DNA from: Inia geoffrensis
Taxonomy: Eukaryota > Chordata > Mammalia > Artiodactyla > Iniidae
Reading direction: 5' to 3'
Length of the DNA: 64,000 nucleotides
Assembly: GCA_036417435.1 (NCBI GenBank)
Contig: CM070905.1
Coordinates: forward strand, 21,553,592-21,617,591
In this document: one piece after another, positions 1-12,659 of the stretch
Numbering within the stretch: position 1 is the first letter of the stretch
How the letters are laid out: each line of letters begins with the position of its first letter
The notes under the pieces: generated by a model
The model's input: only the letters and a program-made list of their open reading frames with translations
Told to the model about the DNA's origin: nothing
Database searches by the model: none
Position numbers and translations under genes: made by a program

Positions 1-206
1 AAACTGTTCACAATTTCAGCCCAAAAAGATTTTTTTCAGCATGAAAAACAATTTAAAAATCATTTTTAACCATATGGATGTTAACAATTTATAAGAAATA
101 AAGATGACATAAAGGAGAAATGATGATCTATCAGCATCCATTAGATTAGATGAATCTATCAGCAAAAGTATATCCCAGGAGGTGAGTCTAAAAGGATGAG
201 ACAGAG

Positions 207-670
207 TGCATTAGTTTCCCAATGCATATTAGGCTGCCATAACATATTACCACAAACTTGGTGGTTTAAAACAATGGAAATTTATTCTCTCACAGTTTTG
301 GAGGCCAGAAGTCTGAAATCAAGATGTTAGCAGGACCATGTTCCCTCCAAAGGCTCTAAGAGAGGATCCTTCTTTGTCACTACCCGTTATCCAGTGGCTC
401 CTGGTGTTCCTTGCTTGTGGCAGCATAACTCCAATCTCTGCCTCCATCTTCACATGACCTTCTTCCTTGTGTCCCTCTGTATTTTCTCCTTTTCTGTGTC
501 TAATAAAAACACTTGTCATTGGATTTAGGGCTCACCCTAATCCAGGATGATCTCACTCTAAGATATTTATCTTAATCACATCTGCTAAAACCTTTATTTC
601 AAATAAGGTTACATTCTGAGGTTGCACATACCTTTTTTGGGAGGGAGGAGCACTAATAACCTACTACACA
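207..670 (-). repeat. MLT1-like MaLR LTR
   Basis: The stretch beginning 'attaggctgccataacat', through the 'tttattctctcacagttttgg' region, to the 'aaataaggttacattctgagg' region is the reverse complement of an MLT1-class LTR as I know it, including its polyadenylation-region end at the left. No internal retroviral sequence or second LTR adjoins it, so it is a solitary LTR. It is sense with respect to MKLN1. Confidence 0.65.
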
Positions 671-679
671 GAGCTAGCC

Positions 680-868
680 AGGCAAAAAGGCTTATGAAAA
701 ATGAGTTATAGAAGCTGTTAAAAGGCCAGCATGGTTGGAGCCTAGTAAGCAAGGTGGAGAATGGTAATGTTGAGACTGAAGAGGTAAGCAGTTACCATAT
801 CATGCATTATAAATTATAAATGCAACGGAATCCATTAAGCACAATGGAAAGCCAAGATCTGATTAACA

Positions 869-919
<51 letters not shown>

Positions 920-1195
920 CTGCCTTGTAGAGAATGGATTGGAGGGACTGGCAGATGAGTTAGGATAGTTACAATAATTCTGACAAGAGATGACATGAAG
1001 GAGACTTGAACTAAGGTGGTGCAGAGATAGAGAGGATTAGACAGTTTTGACATATATTTTGGAGATAGAATGAATGGGGTTAAGTGATAGCTGGATATAG
1101 GGAGGGGAGAAGGAGGTATCAAGCTGATGATTTAGTTTCTGACTTGAATAACAGGGTAGTTGAAATATCATTTACTCTGATATGAAGGACTGACA
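680..1195 (+). repeat. Ancient mammalian interspersed repeat, interrupted by (CA)n
   Basis: Segments such as 'gagaatggattggagggact' and 'catatattttggagatagaa' resemble a widespread old mammalian repeat whose other end resembles 22040-22290 and 54885-55190. I cannot name the family reliably. A (CA)n tract lies inside. Confidence 0.45.
870..914. repeat. (CA)n microsatellite
   Basis: An uninterrupted run of about 22 CA units. It is probably polymorphic. Confidence 0.95.
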
Positions 1196-1254
1196 AAGAA
1201 ACAGGAAGCATTAGAACAGGAAATAACACTAGAAAAGTCCAGACTGTATATCTA

Positions 1255-1720
1255 TGTAAATCTCAGACTGTGTAATAAATCACCCAGTGTCTTAAAACAA
1301 TAGTGATTTATGATTTCTCATGATTCTGTGGGTTCAATGGATAGTTCTTCCATGATATCTCCTGGACTTATTCATGTAGCTGTATCAGCTGGTGGGACTG
1401 GACTTAGTTGAGGTAGAGAGTGGGGAAGCTGGACTTAGCTGGGATGACTGGGTCCCTCCATATATGCTTTTATCCTCAAGGAGGCTAGATGGGCTTTCTT
1501 CAGAGCAAGTGGTCTCAGAGTTCAAGATACAGAGAACAGAAGCTACAAGGCCTTTTGAGGTCTTGCTTAGAAGTTGCAATAACAATTCCATAGAATTTTC
1601 TGTTGGTTAAAGTAAGTGACAAGGCCAGCCAAGATTTATAAAGTAGGGGAGCAGACTGCACCTCTTACTGGAAAGAGCTGTAATATGTGACCATATTAAG
1701 AAATTTGGACTCTATTCTAG
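1255..1720 (-). repeat. Ancient LTR-like repeat
   Basis: The sequence resembles a common old LTR-type repeat in reverse orientation: 'cagtgtcttaaaacaatag' at the left, 'aaggccagccaagattta' and 'cacctcttactggaaagagc' at the right. Overlapping short open frames on both strands (about 1385-1610) are part of it and not genes. The family name is uncertain. Confidence 0.4.
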
Positions 1721-1769
1721 GAGAAGTAGAGAAACATAAAAGTGTTTTAAGATATGGGAAACAATAAAA

Positions 1770-2650
1770 TTCAATACCCATTCAGGATTAGAAATTCTCA
1801 GAAAACTACAAATAGAAGAAAATTTTCTCAAACTGACATAGGACATCTATAAAATATCCACAGCCAGCATCATACTTAATGAAAATTACCCCTAGTATTG
1901 GGACATAAGAAAAGTTGAGGCTGGGGAGCCAAAGAAGGGGAGGAAATATTTGCAAACCATGTATCTGATAAAGGACTTATACACAAAACATACAAAGGCT
2001 CTCAAAATTCAATAATAAGAAAGTAAACAAACAAATGCTAAAATGGTCAAACCTTTTGAATAGACATGTCACCAAAGAACATTTAGAGAGGCAAACAAGC
2101 ATATGAAAAGATGGTCAACATCAATAATCATTTTTAAAATGCAAATTAAAACCACAAAGACTTGTTCATTAATTTTCAATGCATCTTTATTTGTAATTGT
2201 CAAAAGCTGGAAAACAATCCAGTGTCCATCAACAGATAAGTACATAAACAAATTGTGATATGTCCATATGAGAGAATTCAGTTGGGCAACAAAAATGAAT
2301 GAATTATTGATGCAAACTACAACATGGATGAATCTCAAAATAATCACTTTGAGTGAAATAAGTCAGACAAAAAATGCATACCATATTTCTCCACTTATAT
2401 AAAACCCTAGAAAATGCAAATGAATCTACAGTGAAAGAAGCGTGGTACCTAGAGATGGGGGATGGAGGTGAGTGGAAGGGATTAAAAGAAGACATGGAAA
2501 ACTTTGGTGGTAATAGACATGTTTAGTATTTCAGGAGTGGTGGTATTTTCAAGAGCGTACACATATGTTCAAACGTATCACACTGTACACTAAAAATATA
2601 AAGTTTATTGTATGTCCATTATACTTTAATAGCTGTTTAAAAATAATAAA
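1770..2650 (+). mobile_element. Old LINE-1 fragment (ORF2 end and 3' UTR)
   Basis: It shows degraded L1 ORF2 tail landmarks in order: 'aaggacttatacacaaaaca', 'tgaatagacatgtcaccaaa', 'gtgtccatcaacagataagt', 'gtgaaataagtcagac', then an A-rich end near 2640. All frames are interrupted. Confidence 0.75.
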
Positions 2651-3000
2651 AGTTAGTGTTAAAGAAATGAATAAGCAAGTCACAGACTGGGAGAAAATAT
2701 TCACAATACATAACTTACAAGGAACTTATACCCAGAATATATATAAACAACGTCTACAACTCAGTAATAAAAAAAGAAAACAGCCCCACTTTTTTAGAGT
2801 AAAAGAATTCACAAGACAGATAAATGAACAGCCAGTAAGCAAATGGAAGAAGTGCTTAATATAAAGAGTCATCAGGGAATTATAAATTAAAACCATTTTA
2901 CACCACCAATAAACACTAAAATTAAAATGTGTGTCAATGCCAAATGTTGGTGAGGCTATGAAGCAACTAGCAGTCTGATAATTTCATACAAAGTAATGTA
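2650..3000 (+). mobile_element. Old LINE-1 fragment, left half
   Basis: It carries late ORF2 landmarks ('gactgggagaaaatattcac', then 'gttggtgaggctatgaagca') and is interrupted at 3001 by the Tigger element. It resumes at 6725. The open frame 2565-2864 is this dead L1. Confidence 0.7.
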
Positions 3001-3619
3001 CAGCTGACCCTGAACAACATGGGTTTGAACTGCACAGGTACACTTACATGCAACATTTTTGCAGTAAATACCCTGGAAAATTTTTTGGAGATTTGCAACA
3101 ATCTGAAAAGACCTAGAAATTTGAAAAAAAAACTGGAAAACAGACAATTTGGAAAAAGCCTAGAAATAACAAAAAAATTAAGAAAAAGGTATGCAATGAA
3201 TGCATAAAATATATGTAGATACTAGTCTATTTTATCATTTACTACCATAAAATATATACAAATCTATTATAAAAAGTTAAAATTTATCAAAACATACACA
3301 CACAAACCCTTACAAACTGTATATGGTGCCATTTACAGTGAGGTGAAATGTAAACAAAGTTGCAATATTAAATCATAACTGCATAAAATTAACTGCAATA
3401 TATACCATACTACTGTAATAATTTCATAGCCACCTTGTGTTGCTATTGTGGTGAGCTCAAGTGTTGAGAGCATCTGCCTAAAATGCCATGTGATGCTTAT
3501 CAACTCCATGTGAGCAGCTGTCTCTCCAGTAAATTGCATATCACAATAAGAAGTGATCTCTCGCCGTTCTCACGTATTTTTCACTGTTTGGTGCAATACT
3601 GTGAATCACGAATAAAACC

Positions 3620-5740
3620 ATGAGACCCATACAAAGCACCACTCGTAATGCTGGAAGTGCTCCCAAGAAGCCAAGAAAAGTCATGACATTACAAGAAAAA
3701 GTTGAATTACTTAACATCTACCACAGATTGGTATCCGCAGCTGCAGATGCCCACCATTTCAAGATAAATGAATCTCAAGTAAGGCCCATTGTAATAAAAG
3801 AAAAAGAAATCCATGAAGCCATTGCCACAGCTATGCTAGAAGGCACAAAAACCTTGCAGTTTTCGTGAAATACCTTTTAATCTTATTTTGAAAATGTAGC
3901 TTTTATGTGGGTGCAAGATTGCTATAAGAAAGGCATTACCTACAGACTCTAATGATTCGAGAAAAAGCAAAGTCATTACATGACAACTTAAAGCAAAAGG
4001 AATGTGAAAGATCTAAAGCTGGAGAATTTAATGCTACCAAAGGATGGTTTGATAATTTTACAATAGAAAAAGGTTTGGCTTAAAAAATGTCAAGGTAGGG
4101 CCTCCCTGGTGGCACAGTGGTTAAGAATCTGCCTTCCAATGCAAGGGACAAGGGTTCGAGCCCTGGCCCAGGAAGATCCCACATGCTGCAGGGCAACTAA
4201 GCCCATGAGCCACAACTACTGAGCCCGAGCTCTAGCCCGCAAGCCACAACTACTGAGCCCACGTGCCACAACTACTGAAGCCTGCGCGCCTAGAGCCCGT
4301 GCTCCGTGACAAGAAACCATGACAATGAGAAGCCCATGCACCACAACACAGCTCGCCACAACTAGAGAAAGCCCATGCACAGCAATGAAGACCCAACACA
4401 GCCAAAAATAAATTAATTTAAAAAAAATGTCAAGGTATCAGGGGAATCAGTGCACCAGCCAACCTAGAGGCAGCATATGAGTTTCCATATACCATTAACA
4501 AAATCATTGAGGGGAAAGAACAGCTGCCTGAACAAGTTTTTAATGTGCCATATCCTGGGGAAAAAATTCCACAAAGGATAGTTAAGAAAGGAGTGAGCAC
4601 CAGGGTTTAAGGCAGGAAGGGATAGGCTGACTCTACTATTTTGTGTAAATGCAGTCAGGTTTATGATCAGGACTGCCCTTATCTATAAGGTTGTAAAACA
4701 AGAAGGCCTGGGCGAAAACTCTTTTTCTGGACTGGTTCCACTGATGCTTTGTCCTTGAAGACAGGAAGCGCTTTGCCAGTAAGGGACTGCCTTTTAAAGT
4801 TCTTTTGATACTGGACAATACCTCTGGCCACTCAGAACCCCGCTGAGTGCAATGTCAAAGGCATCAAAGTGGTCTACTTGCCCCCAAATACAATGTCTCT
4901 AACTCAACCTCTAGATTAGGGAGTCATAAGGACCTTTAAGGTTCATTACACACGGTACTCCATGGGAAGGACTGCCAACGCTATGGATGAAAACTCTGGT
5001 AGAACATCATGGAAGTCTGGAAGGATTTCACCACTAAATATGCCATGGTTATTGTAGAAAAAGCTGTGAAAGTCATTAAGCCCAAAACAACAAATTCCTG
5101 CTGAGGAAAACTATGTGTAGATTTGTATATGATTTCACAGGATTTATGACAGTCCATCAAGGAAATCCTGAAAGAGAGAGTTGATATGGCAAAAAAGGTA
5201 GGGGGTGAAGGGTTTCAAAATATGGATCTTGGAGAAATTCAAGAGCTAACAGACACCACACCAGAGGAATTAACAGAAGATAACTTGATGGAGATGAGTG
5301 CTTCCAAACCAGTGCCAGATGATGAGGAAGAAGACACAGAAGAAGCAGTGCTGGAAAACAAACTGACATTAGACAATCTGGCAGAAAGAAGGGTTCCAAT
5401 TATTCAATACTGCTTTTGACTTCTTTTACAACATGGACCCTTCTATGACATGGGCACTAAAACTACAGCAAACAGTGGAAGAAGGATTGGTACTGCATAG
5501 AAACATTTTTACAGAAATGGAAAAGCAAAAAAGTCAGAAATTACAGTGTATTTATATAAGGTTACACCAAGTGTGCCTGCCTCTCCTGCCTCCTCTTGGA
5601 ACTCCTCTACCTCTTCCACCAAGGCCACTCCTGAGACAGCAAGACCAACCCCTCATCTTCCTCCTCCTCCTCAGCCTACTCAACATGAAGATAACAAGGA
5701 TGAAGACCTTTATGATGACCCACTTCCACTTAATGAATAG
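3620..5740 (+). pseudogene. Dead Tigger transposase gene
   Basis: The first 82 codons (3620-3868) begin MRPIQSTTRNAG and contain a basic KKPRKVMTLQEKVELL segment like the N-terminal CENP-B/pogo helix-turn-helix that binds the inverted repeats. Around 3950-4080 a second segment (SLHDNLK...ATKGWFDNF) resembles the CENP-B-type HTH. A SINE (4098-4421) then interrupts it. The DDE-catalytic middle (about 4440-5150) is full of stops and frameshifts. The acidic C-terminal part is readable at 5186-5400 and 5546-5740 (ending DLYDDPLPLNE). It is a fossil with no intact frame. Confidence 0.8.
4098..4421 (+). mobile_element. CHR-type SINE, long form, inside the Tigger transposase
   Basis: A tRNA-derived SINE with A-box-like 'tggcacagtgg' and B-box 'ggttcgagccc', an extended body of repeated 'cacaactactga' units and an A-rich tail. 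The target-site duplication aaaaaatgtcaaggta lies at 4082-4097 and 4422-4437. The insertion postdates the Tigger. Confidence 0.93.
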
Positions 5741-6724
5741 TAAATAATCATCATGCTGTACAATTAATAAACCTCTCTGCTGTATATATGTGTACGTCTT
5801 TATGTGAAAATTTAGTAAGTGTACAGCAAGAACTATATGAAATGTTTCTGTGTCATCATCATTGCCTAAGTATTCATTGTGTAGAACACCGTGGACAAGA
5901 CTTGTATTGAAGTGGATAGCCTATCCTTACATAGGCATAAGGTGACTGACATTTTATACAAAATTAACAATGTTAGTTTTCTTACTGTTTGATAACTTTG
6001 TTTTCAAATGATTACATCATCACACAGTATGCTCCCCTCTCTCTAGTAATTGGAAAAACTAAGTGTCAGCCTATCATCACAGGTAAGTAGTTTTTGAGAA
6101 AATGTTAACAATGTTTCCAAAACTGTATTATGAATATGTCTATAATACTGTATACCATAAAAATGTTATAACAACTCATTCATTAGTGTATAGGGTAGGG
6201 TACTGTGAAGCAACTGTACCAATTACACTAGGCTACCAGAAATCAACCATATTGCTGCTTCTTCATTATCAATGCATGAATAGCTATACCTGTAAATAAA
6301 TATGAATTTCTTTTCCACATTTTACCTTTTCATTTTTAGTGTCTAGTGTTAGTAATACATATAACATCTACAGTGTTTTGTATCATGTGAGACGATATTG
6401 ATGTAGGTACCGACACACAATTCATCTTGTACACAGACAACATACACTTATGATACTGATAAACATAGTACAGAACAGTAAATGTACTTTCTCTTCCTTA
6501 TGATTTTCTTAATAATATTTTCTTTTCTCTAGCTTACTTTATTGTAAGATATAGTGTATAATACATATAACGTACAAAATACGTGTTAACCGACAATATA
6601 TCTTATCAATAAGCCTTCGGATCAACAGTAGGCTATCGGTAATATTTGGGGGAGTCAAAAGTTACATGCAGATTTTCAACTGCATGGGGGCTGCCACCTC
6701 TTCACATCGTTAAAGGGTCAACTG

Positions 6725-7290
6725 CATCTCTACCTTATGATGCAGCAATTCTATCTCTAGATATTTACCCCAAATAAGCGAAAGTGTGTATTATTTTTTA
6801 AATCTTATAAAAGAGTGTTTATATAAGCTTTATTCATAATCACCCAAAATGGAAATATTGCAAATGTCCATAAACAGGAAAATGGATAAACAAATCGTGG
6901 CATGTCCATAGAACAGAATGGTATTCTGTAATGAAAAGATATGAAATATTGATGCACATAAGACATGGACAAGCATCCCCCCACCCCAAAATTCTGAGTA
7001 TAAAGAGCCATATACAAAAGAGTATATACTCATTTCTATTAATTTTAGAACTGGTAAAACTAATCTACAGCAAAAGAAATCCGAACAGTGGTTGCCTCTG
7101 GGTAGAGGGTGAGAGAGTTAAGGATTCACTGGTAAGGGACAGAAAGGATCTTCCTGACCCGATGAAAACATTTTTTATCTTGATAGGGGTGTAAATTATA
7201 TTAGTGTGTGCATTTTTCAAAATGGATACTATACACTTAAGGTTCATGCATTTCACCGTATGGAAATAATATTAAATAAAAATGTATTAT
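6725..7290 (+). mobile_element. Old LINE-1 fragment, right half
   Basis: It continues the L1 interrupted by the Tigger insertion: 'tatgatgcagcaattctatc', 'ggaaatattgcaaatgtcca', 'acagtggttgcctctgggta', then an A-rich end. It is degraded and non-coding. Confidence 0.7.
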
Positions 7291-8080
7291 TCAAAACATA
7301 CAATGTTCTTTTCACACACTTGGGCAAAATACCATAAAGAAACTTCATAAATTTACTGGTATCCTGTTTCCACAGATAGAAATTACATTGAAATGCATAT
7401 ATTTTCTACTTTCTTCCTTACTTTGCAAGTAACTCTTATTCCTATAATATTCTTGTTATGGTTCATCAAACAGAGAAAGAATAACGTAAGTGTACTGCAA
7501 AAGCTGTAACACACACACACTCAACTGTATTAAGTAATCACTAAAGTTTTTTTTGACCTGCAAAAGCAGAATGCCTGCAGTTTGTTAAACAACTTTAACT
7601 ACTCTCTCTCTAGCCCCAGAAAGCAAAGAATATTACCTAATACCATACTTTTATTTAAACTACCTTAGAAAGAACTTATAATTGTAGTAGAAGAATTATG
7701 ATCTAATCTTTCTTAAAGCAATTATCAAGACATATGTAACTGCCTGTACATTTCAACCAACCCTAGGGTATTCCCCAGTCACCTTCAAAGGCATATTTTC
7801 CATGGCAGTATCAGTAACTTCTATAAAACATATCTGATGTGGGAGAAGGGTGAAATTACTATCTTAAAGTATTTATAGGGTTTTCATTCATGCTACATTT
7901 ACTCCCTCCCAGTACAGAGAGAGAATCTAGAATCAACAGCAATGTTTTCTCATTAGGTCTAAAAATATTTGCTCCCTACCACAATGAAAATGGCTTTCAT
8001 TTTTTTCTGTTTATATAAATTATAAATTGAAAATGAGAATCAAGAGATAAAAGTAAAAGAATAAAATTGAAAAGAAATTT
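7290..8080. other. Intron 2 stretch, no recognised feature
   Basis: AT-rich sequence without a readable frame, splice-bounded coding segment or repeat I can name. It has only a short CA run near 7510. Confidence 0.5.
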
Positions 8081-8590
8081 AAAATTACCTAAATTCCATT
8101 ATCCTGACACAACCACCACCATTTTGATGATGATTCATTTGAACTCTACGCACACACTCACACAGACACATACTTTACATAACTCGAATATCAAATACGT
8201 TGTTTTTGACAGGAATAACTTTTAAAAATAATTGTTTTATCTCTTTTTCCTATCTCATCTCCTCCTCTCTTAAATAACCAATGCCAACAACCAGATGTAT
8301 ATCCTATCATATCTTTATCTGGGCTCACTGTATCAAATAAAAATATACACATGTGCATACAAATATAGTGGTGAGGGAGGGAGAGCTGTTATTCAGGTAA
8401 CAACAGTAGGATCTTATAGATGTTTCTCTGCATCACGCTTTTCTCATTTTATAGTGGAAATTCCTCCAAGTCAACTGGTATGAAGCCAGTTCATTTTATT
8501 TAAATGGCTGACAATATTCCATGAAAAATGTATTCAAGCATTCCCCAGTAGATGGGTTCTCTTTTTTTCTTCTGCATCAAAATCTGACCC
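8080..8590 (-). mobile_element. Old LINE-1 3' UTR remnant
   Basis: 'aaatggctgacaatattcca' followed by 'cattccccagtagatgggtt' resembles the reverse complement of an old L1 tail. It is heavily decayed. Confidence 0.4.
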
Positions 8591-8690
8591 TCACTAACAG
8601 GGTGAAATAATAAATGTTTGCTTTTAACTGCTAATTTCTGCGGTCATTTGTTATACAGCAATTGATGACTAATACAGCACCCAAGGTCAA
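8590..8690 (+). repeat. 3' end of an MLT1-like LTR
   Basis: 'aaataataaatgtttgct' then 'gtcatttgttatacagcaat' then 'gatgactaatacagc' resembles the poly(A)-region end of MaLR LTRs. Only the final 100 bp are recognisable. Confidence 0.4.
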
Positions 8691-9109
8691 AAGAAATATC
8701 AACAGTTCTATTTCTTAAGTAGTTAGGTCCAAACAATAAGTATACTTATGCCCTGACAATTTAGTAGCCATCCAAAAAAAAATAATCAACACATATTACA
8801 AGAAAAATATTTGTATTTTTACCTACCCCACTCATAACCCAACACAAGCTTTCGAGAGAAGTGTTTAGGGTTCAATTACTCTCAAAATATGCCATACGTC
8901 CTAGCATTCATGTACACACTTACAGTTTTTTCTCATTATGGGAAAAAAAGGAGTAGCTGAGAGGCTTTGATTTTGTTTTCCACCCCTCTCTAGATAACTG
9001 CACCATTAACTTCCTTATCTGCTTAAGCTGCATATACTAAACATAATTAAAATTTCTTACTGACAGAATCAAGTCCTGTGAGCATAAAACAGTATATCTG
9101 AATAACAGC

Positions 9110-9310
9110 GATGCCTTAGATCTGTGCAGTCTAATACACAGCCACTAGCCACCTGGGGCTATTTAATCTAAAATAATTAAAATTAAATAAAATTTAAAAT
9201 TGCATTCCTTAGATGCACTAGCCTCATTTCAAGTACTCAAAAGCCACCTGTGGTTAGCAGCTGCCGTATTATACAGTGCAGATTATAGAGTATTTTCATC
9301 ACTGCAGAAA
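9110..9310 (-). mobile_element. hAT-like non-autonomous DNA transposon remnant
   Basis: 'agccactagccacctggggc' and 'aaagccacctgtggttagca' mirror the element at 25530-25740 in the opposite orientation, ending near 'catcactgcagaaagtt'. It is a palindromic-type, non-coding element; the exact family is not assigned. Confidence 0.5.
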
Positions 9311-9689
9311 GTTTACTAGAAACACTATCCTAGAGGTTAATGAAATACAGAGTATTCTTGCGCTAAAGACCCCCTATATGTTATACTTTTGGTTTTCTAT
9401 TTGTTACTTAGATTTTTCTGTCTTCCCCCTTATGACACTTTGTCAGTTGACAACTTGCTGTTAATGTGCCTATCTTTCACAGCTACGTCCCCCATGCACA
9501 AAGTTGCTTCCAGTTGCTGAAACCGAAAGAAACAATCAACCAAACAGAATAACATTATATCCAAAGTGGATTCTTAAGAAAAGGCCCTTAGAACCTAAAA
9601 TCTCATCACAATGCTTTTGATTTTTCAGAGTCCTCTTTTCCTTTCTAATTCTCAGACCTGTTCAAGATATGGTAAATGAATTGTTAGTT

Positions 9690-10290
9690 ACAGTATAGTT
9701 GTTCCTCACTATTCATGGGTTTTGCACTTGCAAATTCATCTACTCACTAAAATTTATTTGTAACATCAAATCAATACTCTCAGTCATTCCTGGACATGCA
9801 CAGAGCAGCAAAAAATTTTAAGTTGCCAGAAGCACACTCTCCCAGCTAAGGTCAAACAATAGACCCTATGCCTTCTTGTTTTAGCTCTCATACTACAAAC
9901 AAGTTTCCTTTTCATGGTCTATTTAGGCACATTTTAAAATATTTCTGTGTTTTCTGTTGGTGTTTCACTGTCTAAAATGATCCCCAAGTATAGTGCTGAA
10001 GTGCTGTCTAGTGTTTCTAAATGCAAGAAGGCTGCAATGTGCCTTACAGAGAAAATATGTGTATTAGATAAGCTTCATTCAGGCAAGAGTTATAGTGCTA
10101 ATGGCTGTGAGTCCAACGCTAATGAATAAACAATATACACAAAGTAAGGTGTCTTTAAACAGAAATGCATATAAAGCAACATTATGTGTTGACTGGTTGA
10201 GAAAAATCTGTAACAAGAGGCTAGCAGGAACTTAACTCTGAGTTACAGTGAAAGATCCACCAGACTGGTAAAATCTAAAAATCATCCATA
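9690..10290 (+). mobile_element. Degraded pogo/Tigger-like DNA transposon
   Basis: It starts near 'gttcctcactattcatggg', like a Tigger-type inverted repeat. A 60-codon open frame (9947-10129) includes KKAAMCLTEKICVLDKL, resembling the first helix-turn-helix of CENP-B-like transposases. The frame is broken after that. No right-hand inverted repeat was found. Confidence 0.5.
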
Positions 10291-10990
10291 GAAGTGGTGG
10301 GAAGAACACAATGCACAACTTTCATACACTGCCAGTCAGGGTATAAATTATACATCTATTTTGTAAAAAACAGTTTTGCATTACCAGATAACAGTTGAAC
10401 ACACATATCCTCTATGATCCAGCAATTGTACACCAAGGTATATACCCTAAAGAAACTCTTGTATGTGTATACCAGGAAAAAACATAGAAGAATATTCATA
10501 GCATCTTGTTCCTAAGAGCAAAAACTATAAAAAACTCAAAAGCCTATCAACTGAAAAATGGATAGATATATTCTGGCATACTTATATACTGGAATACTAA
10601 ACAGTAGTGAAAACTAACAAACTATAATTCTACTCGGCAACATTAATATCATAATGTTAAGCAAACAAACAAAAAGCTAGCCAAAGAAGATGTATAATGA
10701 CTGATTCAATATATATTATATTTATATGAAGCCAAAGCCAGACAAAACTTAAATCACAGGAATTTATAAACATATACATATATAATACTGTGAGAATATG
10801 CTTAACAAAATATGAAATAATAATTACTGGGGTGGGATTAGAGGATAGATATAAAATGGGGCTCACAGGAAGCTTCAAAGGTTGTAGCAGTTTTCCATTT
10901 CTAAAGATGGTTGACAAGTAAACAGGTATTTGCTTTATTATTCTTTATATTTTATATATAAGTGTGTGTGTATTCTTTGGATCTATATTT
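10290..10990 (+). mobile_element. Old LINE-1 ORF2-end/3' remnant
   Basis: L1 tail landmarks in order: 'atgatccagcaattgtacac', 'gcctatcaactgaaaaatgg', 'tactggaatactaaacagta', 'gggattagaggatagat'. All frames are broken. Confidence 0.6.
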
Positions 10991-11705
10991 TGCAATTAAA
11001 CACTTAAACACCAGGTGATCCAAAAAGGTTTGTAAACTGTAAAAAAACAATTAAAAAGGAAAAATAAGTACAGAGACTAGGTTTCCAAGAATTACACTAG
11101 AATAAAAAAAAAATAAAGTAAGTTTTATTTACCCATCTTCTTTACCTATCAGAGCATTAATTTCCTCAAGGATATGGACATAAGTGCTAATGCTGAAAGT
11201 GTAATATAACTGAAAAATGATTATTTTTTAATTCAGATGATATTGGACACCACTTGTCAAGGAAACAATTTAGCTCATGGTCCTGATGTCATCTAAATAT
11301 ACCAGTTTAGTAAAATAACCAACTATATTTAGCTTATTTTCCCTAAAAGGCAGTTACTGAATCACTGAGTCAAAGTTGAATTTACTAATGTCTCCTTAAA
11401 TATTTACAGAATGACTTGAGTTTAAGTGCAGTAGAAGTCACAACCTCTGCTCAGATCAATACTCTGATCAGTTACTACTCAGAACACTAACAGCACCTTA
11501 ACCAGTTCTTTCTAGTTAACATTTTCCTCAAAACGTAACAAGAAACTTAGTTTTGCATCATTAGTAATCCAGAAAAATCATAAATTAGATTTTAAATGTT
11601 CCAGTAGAGAGAAGTATAAAGTCTATGCTTCATCACATTCCACACTGTATCTGCCTATGAAATAAAAATTCTTCCAAAATGTAAACAAACAAAAAAAGAG
11701 AAAAT
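10990..11705. other. Intron 2 stretch next to exon 2
   Basis: AT-rich intronic sequence with no repeat or coding segment I can support. Confidence 0.5.
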
Positions 11706-11718
11706 AAAAATTTACCTC

Positions 11719-11889
11719 TGGGACTTCCCTGGTGGTCCAGTGGTTAAGACTCTGCGCTCCCAATGCAGGGGGCTCGGGTTTGATCCCTGGTCAGGGAACT
11801 ATATTCTGCATGCTGCAACTAAAAGAGCCCAAGAGCCCGCATGCCGCAACTAAGACCTCACGCAGCCAGATAAATAAATTAAAAAAAAA
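11719..11889 (+). mobile_element. CHR-type SINE, short 'tccagtgg' form
   Basis: Body begins 'tgggacttccctggtggtcc', with B-box 'ggtttgatccc' and an A-rich tail. The duplication aaaaatttacctc lies at 11706-11718 and 11890-11902. It is 130 bp from exon 2 on the intron 2 side. Confidence 0.93.
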
Positions 11890-11970
11890 AAAAATTTACC
11901 TCACAATTTCAAAGACTGAATAAACTATTAATGGAATCTAGATAACTGATATCAGTTAAGTGCATGCCTA

Positions 11971-12108
<138 letters not shown>

Positions 12109-12331
12109 TTATAGCAATTAATTAAAAGAATAAGTGAACAGGTATATGCAAAAAGAGAAATAATCTACCAGATGCTAAAATTATCACAAAGTTATATAAT
12201 GCCTGGAACTTGAATAAGAGAAAATTAAACAGAATAAGAAACACAGAAAATGTCTAGTAATTTAAAAATTTTTAAATATGATAAAGGTAGCATTTTAAAC
12301 AATTGAAAAAAGTACTATATACATATGCATA

Positions 12332-12360
12332 TGTGTGTGTGTGTGTGTGCGTGTGTGTGT
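12332..12360. repeat. (TG)n microsatellite
   Basis: About 14 TG units with one C interruption at 12350. Confidence 0.9.
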
Positions 12361-12451
12361 ATAGCGCTACTTCACATCAAGTGACAAAATGAATTATAGT
12401 TGTATTTAGGAATTTAAGGTAAATAAAGTAATAAAATATCTAATAATAAAA

Positions 12452-12496
12452 TTCTCTCTCCCTCTCCCTCCCTCTCTCTCCCCCCACCTCCCCCCC
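12452..12496. repeat. CT-rich low-complexity tract
   Basis: A polypyrimidine run (ctctccctctccctccctc and following). On the MKLN1 strand it is a purine tract. Confidence 0.85.
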
Positions 12497-12659
12497 TATA
12501 TATAAAATCAATCTCTGGATCAAAAAGGTCTTTTCAGCCCAGCACCAAAAACAGAACTGTAAAAAAACGAACTGACATAAGTAACTTTGAAAGACAGTGC
12601 TCCCACTGGAAACTATAAAGCTAAAGACAAATAGAACCATACACAAAAACTGTATTTTA

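Larger units (their letters stand above)
3001..6724 (+). mobile_element. Tigger/pogo-type DNA transposon (Tigger2-like)
   Basis: The left end begins CAGCTGACCCTGAACAAC and the right end, reverse-complemented, begins CAGTTGACCCTTTAACGA. These are the terminal inverted repeats of a Tc1/mariner-superfamily Tigger element. TA precedes the left end; the expected TA after the right end now reads CA. At about 3.7 kb, or 3.4 kb without the SINE at 4098-4421, it is long enough to be a full-length autonomous copy. It interrupts an old L1 (2650-3000 / 6725-7290). Exact subfamily is my judgement. Confidence 0.85.

Noticed and set aside
870..914. CRISPR-like regular repeat
   Set aside because: It is a simple (CA)n microsatellite without spacers.
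5157..5399. 80-codon hydrophobic minus-strand frame
   Set aside because: It is the antisense of the acidic, glutamate-rich end of the Tigger transposase.
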